Assembly: GCF_001314995.1 (NCBI RefSeq)
Contig: NZ_CP012938.1
Span: 4,402,001 to 4,466,000, forward strand
Length of the DNA: 64,000 bases
Reading direction: 5' to 3'
Source: Bacteroides ovatus
GTDB taxonomy: Bacteria; Bacteroidota; Bacteroidia; Bacteroidales; Bacteroidaceae
Part shown: positions 1 through 8,120 of the stretch, in pieces
Layout: every line of letters starts with the position of its first letter
How positions within the stretch are numbered: the stretch's first letter is position 1
Translations under genes and position numbers: made by a program
Notes under the pieces: model-generated
Told to the model about the DNA's origin: nothing
Seen by the model: only the letters and a program-made list of their open reading frames with translations
Database searches by the model: none

Positions 1-556
1 AGAGTCCACGTTCGATAAAAGCATTCAGTTCTTTCAAAGCACGTTTTTTGTCGTGTCCTGTCAATCGGCTATAGTCGGTGCGGGTCAGGCAGGGATATTT
101 GTTCAGATGCTGGTTGATTATTGTCAAACATTCTTCTTCACTGTGCCCTTTCCCATGGTGACGAGTCATCGATTCTCCACGTTCTAGTCTCATTTGCTGG
201 CCTACTTCTTTCTTAAACTGGCTGCCTACCCGGAAATTGACATTCTTCAGCTCAATAGATTGTGCGTGCACATCTTTTTTCTTCATTACACGAGGTCCCT
301 TTAAAGACACTGAAAAATATCCGATATCTCCCAGTTCCACAATCCATCCGTTGGCAATCAGATCTCTCAACTCGTTTTGGAAAGACTGCATAGCACCTGC
401 CAGTAAACTGCGACTTATTCCTGTGAATTTGTGTACACGGTCTAGAAATTCTTCCTGATCGACGGTTCCTTTGAATACTACGCGGGGATGAAGCGGTTGT
501 GCGTCGCCTGTTTGTTGAATGTCAGGCGTGTCGTAAAGGTCATATTGTATACTCAT
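1..556 (-). CDS. HU-like DNA-binding protein, 3' end cut by window edge
   Basis: An open frame runs leftward from ATG at 556 to the window edge with no stop (185 codons visible). The protein starts MSIQYDLYDTPD. Residues about 25-115 look like the HU/IHF fold seen in Bacteroides histone-like proteins: a helical start (VDQEEFLDRVHKFTGIS), then NGWIVELGDIGYFSVSLKG, the usual beta-arm entry. After about residue 125 a second part (EEECLTIINQHL, TRTDYSRLTG) resembles a winged-helix module. The family is thought to bind DNA and may act as an architectural protein or regulator; the exact role is unknown. A -7 box on the minus strand lies at 736-743, so the leader would be about 170 nt and would carry the palindrome cluster at 631-722. 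Start choice rests on the only good ATG. Confidence 0.75.
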   Translation of the reverse strand, partial: MSIQYDLYDTPDIQQTGDAQPLHPRVVFKGTVDQEEFLDRVHKFTGISRSLLAGAMQSFQNELRDLIANGWIVELGDIGYFSVSLKGPRVMKKKDVHAQSIELKNVNFRVGSQFKKEVGQQMRLERGESMTRHHGKGHSEEECLTIINQHLNKYPCLTRTDYSRLTGHDKKRALKELNAFIERGL

Positions 557-630
557 ATTCGTTTTTATTTAGTGTAGGCACATTGATAAATCCGTTTGCC
601 TATCCGGATTTACTTCACTTGCTACTTTTA

Positions 631-722
631 TTTCGTTCCACTATAGTTTCTCTTTCGTCCCACTATAGTGCTCCGCAAGGGAAACTATAGTGTTCTTTGC
701 GGAACACTATAGTGGAACGAAA
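631..722. repeat. Cluster of four phased CTATAG palindromes
   Basis: Four copies of a motif around CACTATAGT begin at about 641, 663, 685 and 708 (core CTATAG), so they are 22-23 bp apart, two helical turns. The outer copies form a perfect 17-bp inverted repeat (631-647 with 706-722) and the second copy, 661-670, is itself a perfect 10-bp palindrome. The cluster lies between the divergent HU-like and lipoprotein genes, inside the predicted leader of the HU-like gene. It could be a protein-binding array or an RNA structure. Confidence 0.75.
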
Positions 723-735
723 AAAGATTAGGCAA

Positions 736-743
736 CAAAGGTA
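736..743 (-). promoter_or_regulatory. -7 box for the HU-like gene
   Basis: The minus strand reads TACCTTTG, matching the Bacteroides -7 consensus TAnnTTTG. Transcription would start near 729 and run through the palindrome cluster before reaching the ATG at 556. No clear -33 element was seen. Confidence 0.5.
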
Positions 744-881
744 ATCTCTTTAGGCAATAAAACTAATTATATTAGCAGGAAAGAAATAAAAACGTCGCAA
801 ATATTGTTTATTACCTTAAGTCACCCTTTCCTTTTTTAATAAATTAGCTAGAAAGTGTGGTGTTTATTGAATAAGAACCCT

Positions 882-889
882 TATTTTTG
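882..889 (+). promoter_or_regulatory. -7 box directly before the lipoprotein ATG
   Basis: TATTTTTG matches TAnnTTTG and is followed by CAGC and then the ATG at 894. With normal spacing, transcription would begin at or next to the start codon, giving a leaderless or nearly leaderless mRNA. The mnmA gene at 34491 has the same arrangement. Confidence 0.5.
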
Positions 890-893
890 CAGC

Positions 894-2810
894 ATGTTAC
901 AATTTGAGAATCAAAAGATAAAGCAAATAGTTCGCAAGGTGCTTCCGGTAGTAACGCTGGGAGCTATGTTATATTCCTGCGCCAGTATTGGACGGCCGGA
1001 CGGAGGCCCTTATGATGAGACGCCGCCCCGTTTCATCGGTAGTACTCCTGCTGCGGGCGCTCTGAATAATGAAAGGACTAAAATTTCTTTGATGTTTGAT
1101 GAGTTTATTAAGCTGGAGAAAGCAACCGAAAAAGTCGTTGTTTCTCCTCCCCAGATACAGCAACCGGAAATCAAGGCTTCCGGCAAGAGAATACAAGTCA
1201 ACCTACTCGACTCTTTGAAGCCTAACACGACCTATACGATTGACTTCTCGGATGCAATTGTCGACAATAATGAAGGTAACCCGCTAGGGAATTTTGCATT
1301 TACGTTTTCTACCGGTACGGAAATCGATACGATGGAAGTAGCAGGAACAATGCTCGACGCCTCTAACCTGGAACCTATTAAAGGTATGCTTGTCGGACTA
1401 CATTCCAACCTGAATGATTCGGCTTTCAACAAATTGCCTTTCGACCGTGTGGCACGTACAGACAGCCGTGGACGTTTCTCCATCCGTGGTGTAGCTCCCG
1501 GCAAATATCGCATCTATGGATTGATGGATGCCGACCAAAACTTTACTTTTAATCAGAAGAGCGAGATGATCGCTTTCCATGATTCGTTGATTATCCCCCG
1601 CATGGAAGAACGTATCCGCATGGATACTGCTTGGGTGGACTCATTGACCTACGACACGATTGTTGAGAAGAAATATATGCATTATTTGCCGGATGATGTC
1701 ATCCTCCGTGCCTTTAAAGAGCTTAATTATTCGCAATATCTTATCAAGTCGGAAAGACTGGTTCCTCATAAGTTCACTTTTTATTTTGCCGGTAAGGCGG
1801 ACACTTTGCCAGTCTTGAAAGGCTTAAACTTCGATGAAAAGGATGCTTTTGTCATCGAAAAGAATCAGCGGAACGATACAATCCATTATTGGGTGAAAGA
1901 TTCTTTGCTCTTCAAACAGGATACTCTTGCCATGAGTCTGACTTATCTTTATACAGATACTTTAAACCAATTAGTACCCCGTACAGATACGCTGAATCTT
2001 GTTTCGAAGCAGAAATATAAGAAAGAGGAGTCGGATAAGGACAAAAAGAAAAAGAAGAAAAAGAAAGGGGAAGAGGATGAACCCGAACCGACGAAATTCT
2101 TGCCGGTGAATGTTAGTGCCCCTTCGTCAATGGATGTATATGGATATATTTCTTTGAATTTTGAAGAACCGATAGCCAGCTACGACACTGCCGCCATACA
2201 TCTGCGGCAAAAGGTGGATACGCTCTGGAAGGATATACCGTTTGAATTTGAGCAGGATTCCGTAAATCTGAAGAAGTTTAATGTGTATTATGATTGGGAA
2301 CCGACGCTGGAATATGAATTTTCGGTGGATTCGACCGCATTTCATGGTATATACGGATTGTTTACAGACAAAATAAAACAAGGGTTCAAGGTGCGTAGTT
2401 TGGAAGAATATGCCAAAATCACGTTTGTGGTGACGGGAGCGGAACCTAATGCTTTCGTTGAACTGTTGGATGCGCAGGATAAAGTGGTACGCCGAAGAAG
2501 AGTAGAGGAAGGAGGTTATGCCGACTTTTATTACTTAAATCCCGGTAAGTACTCCGCCCGGTTGATTAACGACCGGAATGGAAACGGTGAATGGGATACC
2601 GGCAATTTTGAAAAAGGGGTGCAGCCCGAAGAGGTGTATTATTATAATCAGATTTTAGAGCCGAAAGCCAACTGGGATCTAGAACAAAGTTGGGATATTC
2701 ATGCAGTTCCGCTGGATAAGCAAAAGCTGGATGAACTTAAAAAACAAAAACCAGATGAAGACAAGAAGAAAAAGGATCGGGAACGAAATAGTCAGAACCG
2801 CCGTCGTTAG
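894..2810 (+). CDS. Ig-like domain surface lipoprotein
   Basis: A 638-residue lipoprotein. The frame opens further upstream (855), but the ATG at 894 gives a proper signal: positive start, hydrophobic run and lipobox LYSC with Cys29. Residues about 35-130 (DGGPYDETPPRFIGSTPA, then TFSTGTE) look like a bacterial Ig-like (Big_5/SbsA-type) domain. This is followed by a carboxypeptidase-regulatory-like beta domain (RGRFSIRGVAPGKYRIYGL) and further beta-rich regions. Two lysine-rich stretches (near residue 390 and at the C-terminus) are striking. The class is common in Bacteroides and its function is unknown; it probably sits in the outer membrane or periplasm. The next gene begins inside its 3' end, so the two are likely co-transcribed. 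Confidence 0.8.
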   Translation: MLQFENQKIKQIVRKVLPVVTLGAMLYSCASIGRPDGGPYDETPPRFIGSTPAAGALNNERTKISLMFDEFIKLEKATEKVVVSPPQIQQPEIKASGKRIQVNLLDSLKPNTTYTIDFSDAIVDNNEGNPLGNFAFTFSTGTEIDTMEVAGTMLDASNLEPIKGMLVGLHSNLNDSAFNKLPFDRVARTDSRGRFSIRGVAPGKYRIYGLMDADQNFTFNQKSEMIAFHDSLIIPRMEERIRMDTAWVDSLTYDTIVEKKYMHYLPDDVILRAFKELNYSQYLIKSERLVPHKFTFYFAGKADTLPVLKGLNFDEKDAFVIEKNQRNDTIHYWVKDSLLFKQDTLAMSLTYLYTDTLNQLVPRTDTLNLVSKQKYKKEESDKDKKKKKKKKGEEDEPEPTKFLPVNVSAPSSMDVYGYISLNFEEPIASYDTAAIHLRQKVDTLWKDIPFEFEQDSVNLKKFNVYYDWEPTLEYEFSVDSTAFHGIYGLFTDKIKQGFKVRSLEEYAKITFVVTGAEPNAFVELLDAQDKVVRRRRVEEGGYADFYYLNPGKYSARLINDRNGNGEWDTGNFEKGVQPEEVYYYNQILEPKANWDLEQSWDIHAVPLDKQKLDELKKQKPDEDKKKKDRERNSQNRRR

Positions 2811-3630
2811 CGTTCGACGCAATTTTATTATCGGATTAGTGGCCTTACTGATGGGAGCTTTCGCCCTCCCAGCCAGTGCTCAATGTGAAGCGAAGAATGA
2901 TGCGTTTCAATCCGGCGAACACGTAATGTATGATTTATATTTTAACTGGAAGTTTGTCTGGGTGAAAGCCGGACTTGCCAGTCTGACGACGAATGCTACT
3001 ACTTATCATTCACAACCTGCCTACCGGATCAATCTGCTTGCTTTGGGCAGTAAACGGGCAGACTTCTTTTTCAAGATGCGCGATACGCTGACTTGTGTGA
3101 TCGGTGAAAAACTGGAACCGCGCTATTTCCGCAAAGGTGCTGAAGAGGGAAAACGTTACACGGTTGATGAGGCTTGGTTTTCTTATAAGGACGGTCTTTG
3201 CCTCGTAAACCAGAAACGTACTTATCGGGATGGAGCGTTTGATGAATCTGAAGCTAGCGATAGCCGTTGTATATACGATATGTTAAGCATCTTGGCGCAG
3301 GCACGTTCTTACGACCCTGCAGATTATAAGGTGGGAGACAAAATCAAGTTCCCGATGGCTACGGGCCGTAAAGTGGAAGAGCAAACGCTTATCTACCGTG
3401 GAAAAGAAAATGTGAAAGCGGAGAATGGAGTTACTTACCGTTGCCTGATCTTCTCATTGGTAGAATATGATAAGAAAGGAAAAGAAAAGGAGGTGATTAC
3501 TTTCTTCGTGACGGACGACTTGAACCATCTTCCTGTCCGTCTGGATTTATTCCTGAACTTCGGTTCGGCAAAAGCATTCCTGAATAATGTGACGGGTAAC
3601 CGGCATCCGCTGACTTCTATCGTTAAATAG
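2755..3630 (+). CDS. DUF3108 exported protein
   Basis: A 291-residue protein with a long basic N-terminus followed by a hydrophobic segment ending LPASAQ, a clear signal peptide with cleavage after ASA. The body (SGEHVMYDLYFNWKFVWVKAG, YRINLLALGSKRADFFFKMRD, HLPVRLDLFLNFGSAKAFL) matches the DUF3108 pattern: a beta-barrel-like periplasmic protein of unknown function that recurs in Gram-negatives. The ATG at 2755 lies within the upstream lipoprotein gene (56-base overlap), suggesting translational coupling. An upstream in-frame ATG at 2701 is less likely because it would bury the signal peptide deeper. The function remains unassigned. Confidence 0.75.
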   Translation: MKTRRKRIGNEIVRTAVVSVRRNFIIGLVALLMGAFALPASAQCEAKNDAFQSGEHVMYDLYFNWKFVWVKAGLASLTTNATTYHSQPAYRINLLALGSKRADFFFKMRDTLTCVIGEKLEPRYFRKGAEEGKRYTVDEAWFSYKDGLCLVNQKRTYRDGAFDESEASDSRCIYDMLSILAQARSYDPADYKVGDKIKFPMATGRKVEEQTLIYRGKENVKAENGVTYRCLIFSLVEYDKKGKEKEVITFFVTDDLNHLPVRLDLFLNFGSAKAFLNNVTGNRHPLTSIVK

Positions 3631-3685
3631 ATATAGAGAAAAAACGAAGGCATATCAGAAGTAAATGGCCCTGCCAACCTGTTAT

Positions 3686-3761
3686 TTTTTAGACGCGGAT
3701 AACGCGGATGACACGGATTTATTATCTTTTTATCCGTATCATTCGCGTTATCTGTTTCTAA
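3686..3761. repeat. Nonamer-based inverted repeat (terminator-like)
   Basis: The left arm has three near-identical 9-mers in tandem (GACGCGGAT, AACGCGGAT, GACACGGAT). The right arm has the complement in the same 9-nt phasing (ATCCGTATC, ATTCGCGTT, ATCTGTTTC). The element lies between convergent genes and can form a long hairpin in either direction. Related elements lie at 20716-20800 and 35644-35714. Confidence 0.7.
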
Positions 3762-3799
3762 AAGGTATACTTTTAAAAGTGTTGATGCGCTTTCCTGTT

Positions 3800-4210
3800 T
3801 TATTCCTGAACTTCGAAAGGCACTTTCTGATCCTTTCGGAATACGCTAGATTCAAAAGTTGCAATCAACTCTCCGTCTTGGTTTGTTATATCTACCTGAT
3901 AGCAACCTGTACTTCGACCGATATAGCGTTCGCGTGCTTCGGCAAAGAGAGTATCTCCGGGGCCGCTGGCACGCAGAAAAGTAATAGTGGACGAGAGAGA
4001 GAAAGCTAGTGTGCCGTGCGAGTTGGCAGCTGCGGCAAGCGCAAGGTCTGCCAGCGTAAAGATCGCTCCTCCTTGTGTGCGGGCACCTGCGTTAAGATGT
4101 TCGGGTTTTATTTCTAATTTGGCTTTACTGTAACCTTTGCGTACTTCCAGCAGTACTACTCCTGCATTTTCGGCAAACAGATCGTTCTTAAAAAACTCTT
4201 GTGCGGTCAT
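3800..4210 (-). CDS. PaaI-type hotdog thioesterase
   Basis: A 136-residue protein, the normal length for a single hotdog domain. The motif NAGARTQGGAIFTLADLALA is the family signature: a long central helix preceded by Gly-Gly, with the Asp expected at the active site. It is followed by the usual beta strands (STITFLRASGPGDTLFAEA). PaaI-like enzymes hydrolyse acyl- or phenylacetyl-CoA thioesters in the cytoplasm; the substrate cannot be told from sequence. It lies 32 bp downstream of the FecR gene on the same strand but is probably unrelated to the PUL. Confidence 0.85.
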   Translation of the reverse strand: MTAQEFFKNDLFAENAGVVLLEVRKGYSKAKLEIKPEHLNAGARTQGGAIFTLADLALAAAANSHGTLAFSLSSTITFLRASGPGDTLFAEARERYIGRSTGCYQVDITNQDGELIATFESSVFRKDQKVPFEVQE

Positions 4211-4242
4211 GATATTATTTTTGAAGATTCTTTAATCGTTTC

Positions 4243-5235
4243 TTATTTTTTCAATGAATGGATATATACCTTATCTTTTTCAATTGAGTAGCTAAATTTA
4301 TTTGTTTCAGACATAATATCCAATATTTTCTCCAAATTATTTGTTTCTATAATAAAACTTCCATGGAAAATCAAATTCTTGAGTTGCTCTGACTCAAATG
4401 CGAATGTCACATCAAACTGGCGCTCCAACTCTTTAGAAATGATCGACATAGGAACTTCATCCCAGAATACTTTGCAGTTGATCCACTGTTCTGCATAGTC
4501 AGCACTCTCGGTCAGCTTATAAGTTTGGTCAAGCTTATTAACTGTCATCGTTTGATTAGGCTTCATTATAAACTCTTGGTTGATGCACGATAAGGCAATG
4601 GAACCTTCTAGGAGTGATACCTTTATATAATTCTCATCACCATAATTTTTTACGTTAAACTTAGTGCCCAGTACTTTAATCTGTGCAGAGTCTGTTTGTA
4701 CAACAAATGGATGCTCTCCATGCGCTACCTCAAAATACCCTTCGCCTTCCAGTCGGACATTGCGATTCTTCCGACTAAAACTCTCGGAGTAAGAAAGCTT
4801 GGAATCTGCGTTTAACCACACTATAGAACCGTCAGGAAGCTTCATTTTTAATTTCGATTTTCTTGGAGCGTATACTTCGGAAATCAAAGAATCATCAGGT
4901 GTTGTAAAATTATAAATTATAAAAGGAGTGGTAAACAGTAATATAATGATTGCCGCTGCGTAACCTGCATACTTCACAAATAAGGCTCTTCTCATCTTTC
5001 CTGCCGGAGCACTCTTATGTTTGCGGATTCGTTTCGCAAATCTGTTATAGGCTTGTTCTTCGTGTACAGATACATTTTTATAGTCGGCAGACAGAAGCCA
5101 GATTCGTTTCTGCTGTTCAAAATATTTCTGATTCTCCGGATCGGAGTATATCCATTCGTTCAACTTATGCAAGTCCTCTTTGGTGATACTTCCCGAGAGG
5201 AAATCATATATCAGTCTGTCAAATTCTTCTTTCAT
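4243..5235 (-). CDS. FecR-family anti-sigma factor
   Basis: A 330-residue protein. The N-terminal cytoplasmic part (residues 1-80) is the sigma-binding region, a single membrane helix lies at about 89-109, and a periplasmic FecR domain follows (SKLKMKLPDGSIVWLNADS, FEVAHGEHPFVVQT). The C-terminal part (from about 250, VPMSIISKELERQFDVTF) matches DUF4974, the STN-like module of Bacteroidetes FecR proteins that contacts the receptor. It should hold the sigma factor encoded just upstream (5337-5933) inactive until the SusC protein signals substrate. The SusC at 8121 carries the STN domain this system needs, so the three genes form a standard trans-envelope switch. Confidence 0.93.
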   Translation of the reverse strand: MKEEFDRLIYDFLSGSITKEDLHKLNEWIYSDPENQKYFEQQKRIWLLSADYKNVSVHEEQAYNRFAKRIRKHKSAPAGKMRRALFVKYAGYAAAIIILLFTTPFIIYNFTTPDDSLISEVYAPRKSKLKMKLPDGSIVWLNADSKLSYSESFSRKNRNVRLEGEGYFEVAHGEHPFVVQTDSAQIKVLGTKFNVKNYGDENYIKVSLLEGSIALSCINQEFIMKPNQTMTVNKLDQTYKLTESADYAEQWINCKVFWDEVPMSIISKELERQFDVTFAFESEQLKNLIFHGSFIIETNNLEKILDIMSETNKFSYSIEKDKVYIHSLKK

Positions 5236-5336
5236 ACCATCTTAAACTTAATATCTATTGAAAATCATATACCTGCGCTATCATCAGGACAGTTTGTCAA
5301 TAGAAGAAGTATAGTGAATTACTTTGCTTTTTAATA

Positions 5337-5933
5337 TTAATTAAATATATTCGTAATAAACATTACAATCAGGGCAAGATAAGATTTTGCTGCTTCTTTC
5401 AGCTTATCCAGTGCACTTCGCATGTGATATTTCACTGTATGAATAGTGATTCCCATGATTTCGGCAATTTCTTCTTGTCTTTTGTTCTCAAAACGACTCA
5501 ATAAAAATACCTTCCGGGTTTCCGGAGATAAGCCGTCAATCGTCTTCTGGATAATAGAATGTAGCTCTTTACCCTCTAAATGCTCAACCGGATTTTCGCC
5601 CAAGGACCATAAATCGCTGTAAATGACCAGGTCTTCTGACGAGCAGGCCGTTTCCCTTCTCACATATTCAAGCTGAAGATAATTGATACACTTATTGGCT
5701 ACACTTCTGAAAAGGTAGTTCTTCAATGAGGTGTTAATTGTTATTTTAGAGCGGTTTTCCCATAGACTATACACCAAATCTTCTACTATAGATTCTGATA
5801 GATAAGAGTCTGTCAAATACCCTCTCGCTATCCGGCAAAGATCTGTATAGTAAGTTTTATAGATGTATCGGAATGCCTCCTCTTTACCCGATTTCAGGGC
5901 CTCGATAATCTCTGTTTCCAGGTTTTTTTCCAT
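5337..5933 (-). CDS. ECF sigma-70 family factor
   Basis: A 198-residue protein from the ATG at 5933; a longer frame starts at 5993, but the extra 20 residues do not belong to the family. Region 2 is seen in EEAFRYIYKTYYTDLCRIA and LVYSLWENRSKI. Region 4, a helix-turn-helix, is seen in RQEEIAEIMGITIHTVKYHM. It is the Bacteroidetes RpoE/FecI-like type paired with FecR anti-sigma factors. The likely target is the divergent PUL that starts at 6339. It is followed, 101 bp on, by its anti-sigma gene. Confidence 0.93.
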   Translation of the reverse strand: MEKNLETEIIEALKSGKEEAFRYIYKTYYTDLCRIARGYLTDSYLSESIVEDLVYSLWENRSKITINTSLKNYLFRSVANKCINYLQLEYVRRETACSSEDLVIYSDLWSLGENPVEHLEGKELHSIIQKTIDGLSPETRKVFLLSRFENKRQEEIAEIMGITIHTVKYHMRSALDKLKEAAKSYLALIVMFITNIFN

Positions 5934-6338
5934 TATGTCTTTCAGAAATCGTATATTTGATTTATTAGTTAATATATTAAGGTGAATACTCACAGGTTCT
6001 GTTTCTCCGATGGATAATTCGGGGGCAAGGTATTGAAAAAATGTAAGATGACCAAACTCACTAATAAAAAGATGAGTTGAAGGGCTGAACGAATAAAAAA
6101 ATCATTTCTCACTATACTTTTTATTAATCTGGCTGTCATATTAATGAATAGGCCAATAAAGCATATTTTAACCTGAATCTCTATGAATGGTAAAAAGAAG
6201 GATTGTAAAAGAGCATAGCGCGACACTCTTTTTTAAGTTATAAGGTATACAAACAGCTGTTTTAGTTTAGTCATGCAGGATAAAGATTGTTTTCAGGAAT
6301 AACAGAAAATAAGCTATTTCTTATTTAAATAATATTGT
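5934..6338. other. Divergent control region between sigma factor and PUL
   Basis: About 400 bp, A+T-rich, separating the leftward sigma/anti-sigma pair from the rightward PUL. It must hold promoters for both directions, one probably read by the ECF factor. I could not identify a convincing ECF -35/-10 pair by eye. A 78-codon leftward frame (5990-6226) has no recognisable domain. Confidence 0.5.
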
Positions 6339-8063
6339 ATGAAGAAACTACATTTTCTATTAAGCACATTCCTTGTGTTTATATTCACGTCATGCGGAGA
6401 AGATGAACTGAAAGGTGTTGTCTTATCCGAAGATCCGGGGTACGTAAAAGAACCATTGGTAGCCATACAGGCAGAAGATGGCACAGGGAACTGGATAAAT
6501 GGTCTTATTGACCAGAACAGTAGGGTCATAGCCTTAGATTTTCGCATTTTGGACGACCAAAGTGCGGTGAATGTGAAACTCAAACTGGCGGATGAATGGG
6601 CAAAGCCCATTGATCCGCTCACTACTGATGCTGTACTGGACTTGAGCAGCGGTATCACCCGTATTAAAGTGAATGATGGAGCAGATGATATTGAATATAC
6701 CATTTTCAGCACTTCTACCCAGTTGCTTCGAGGTGTAACGGCTACTTGTAACACAGAGCAGGTTAGTGCTAACTTTATTAATGGCATCGCTTCGTTACGT
6801 TTCAAACAAAACACTGTATTTGCAAACGTAGTGTTGATGCCGACTTTGGCAGATAACGCAGAAATCATCTCTACGGATCCCTCCAGTCAAAAAGATGAAA
6901 ATGGGAACCTGATTGTTGACCTAAATAGCACACTTACTATTACTGTAAAAGACAATGCGAACAACATGACTAAAAAATATCAGTTGAGTGCTGTAAATGG
7001 AATTATTGACGCAGGGGTAAACTGGAAAAATATTACTGCTGATTTAAAGAGTCAACACAGTAGTATTCGTATTCCTGATTTCATGATTGTCTATGAAAAT
7101 AAAAACTTGCATGGAAGGAGCGGTAATACGGGATGGTTGATAACTATTCCTGCCGGTAAAATAAACATGAAAGTTAGCTGGGATATGAATAAAGACAATG
7201 TAACATGGGCTGAACCCACTGCTCAACATCGTACAACAGCTATCATGAATAATAATATGGATTATTCACTGTTTGTTCCGGGATTGTCCGGGCAATTCTG
7301 GGTACCGATATTTTATAGCCTCGGGTGGAATGATAGTGGGCTGCTATCCGCACCGCGTCTCGGATATAACCTATCTACTTCTTTGAAGTATTGTCCGGGA
7401 ACTCTGGGAATTACAGCTGATGGAAAAGCGGAGATTTCGTATGCAGAAGTGATAGATAATAACTTGTATAAGTTTACCAGCGACGGAGCCGGCAAACAAG
7501 CTGCCAATGGAGTACAGTGGTCCCCAACCAGTGCTGTCAGTGGATATTCCTATCCGTTGCAAAAAGGGCAGATCATGATTGCCGGAGAAAATGCAGAACT
7601 TTACAAGACATTTGCCACTAATGAAGGAAGAAATACTTCGACCCGTAACAGAGGAATGGATGGAGCATTGTCAGGAAGTAATTCATGGGCTGCTAATCCG
7701 GTAAACATTTGGACTTTTGATGGCAAGCCTGTAGGACGCCGGGCTGTCGGTATCACGGAAGAAGGAGACTTGGTCATTTTTGTAAGTAATCGTTTTACGA
7801 ATTCTTATAACTCGGTAAAAGCAGCTTGGAATGTCTTTAGTGATGGCTCTTCTTTACGGGAAGTTGCTGTGGCATTGCAGGAAGTGGGTTGTACGGATGC
7901 CATTGTGTTTGGTGAGAACTATCATAGTCCTGTTGTTATTCGGGATGATAGTAGAGGGGTGCCTTTAGGAAAGGTAGCCGGTAGATACGACTGGGAAACG
8001 AACGGCAATGTGAAAAATGCGGATAATGAAGCTAGTTCGCAATCCTGGATAATGTTTAAATAA
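6339..8063 (+). CDS. PUL lipoprotein, possible NAGPA-like C-terminal domain
   Basis: A 574-residue lipoprotein (lipobox FTSC, Cys19). Residues about 30-220 hold two beta-sandwich repeats of the DUF5018/SusE-like kind (each ending in a YTIF or KYQLSAV strand). The C-terminal half resembles the phosphodiester glycosidase (NAGPA, PF09992) fold: RRAVGITEEGDLVIFV, then SLREVAVALQEVGCTDAIVFG, where the family has the LxxLGCxDAxNLDGGGSS pattern. The Asp-Gly-Gly-Gly end of that motif is replaced by FGENYHS, so activity may be lost or altered, and the protein may be a binding protein. It is the first gene of the PUL and lies 57 bp upstream of SusC, an unusual place for this type. The NAGPA assignment is tentative. 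Confidence 0.6.
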   Translation: MKKLHFLLSTFLVFIFTSCGEDELKGVVLSEDPGYVKEPLVAIQAEDGTGNWINGLIDQNSRVIALDFRILDDQSAVNVKLKLADEWAKPIDPLTTDAVLDLSSGITRIKVNDGADDIEYTIFSTSTQLLRGVTATCNTEQVSANFINGIASLRFKQNTVFANVVLMPTLADNAEIISTDPSSQKDENGNLIVDLNSTLTITVKDNANNMTKKYQLSAVNGIIDAGVNWKNITADLKSQHSSIRIPDFMIVYENKNLHGRSGNTGWLITIPAGKINMKVSWDMNKDNVTWAEPTAQHRTTAIMNNNMDYSLFVPGLSGQFWVPIFYSLGWNDSGLLSAPRLGYNLSTSLKYCPGTLGITADGKAEISYAEVIDNNLYKFTSDGAGKQAANGVQWSPTSAVSGYSYPLQKGQIMIAGENAELYKTFATNEGRNTSTRNRGMDGALSGSNSWAANPVNIWTFDGKPVGRRAVGITEEGDLVIFVSNRFTNSYNSVKAAWNVFSDGSSLREVAVALQEVGCTDAIVFGENYHSPVVIRDDSRGVPLGKVAGRYDWETNGNVKNADNEASSQSWIMFK

Positions 8064-8120
8064 GAACATTGTAAGACAATGAGTTAGTAACAAAAGATAT
8101 ACATATAAAAACTTAAATCA

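Noticed and set aside
631..722. CRISPR array
   Set aside because: Units are short, palindromic and without unique 30-bp spacers; no cas genes in the window.
3665..4009. 114-codon plus-strand frame over the thioesterase gene
   Set aside because: It is the complement of a well-supported PaaI-type gene and starts inside the inverted repeat.
5990..6226. 78-codon leftward frame upstream of the sigma factor gene
   Set aside because: It lies in the control region, overlaps the start of the longer sigma frame and shows no domain or homologue I recognise; hydrophobic content follows from A+T-rich sequence.
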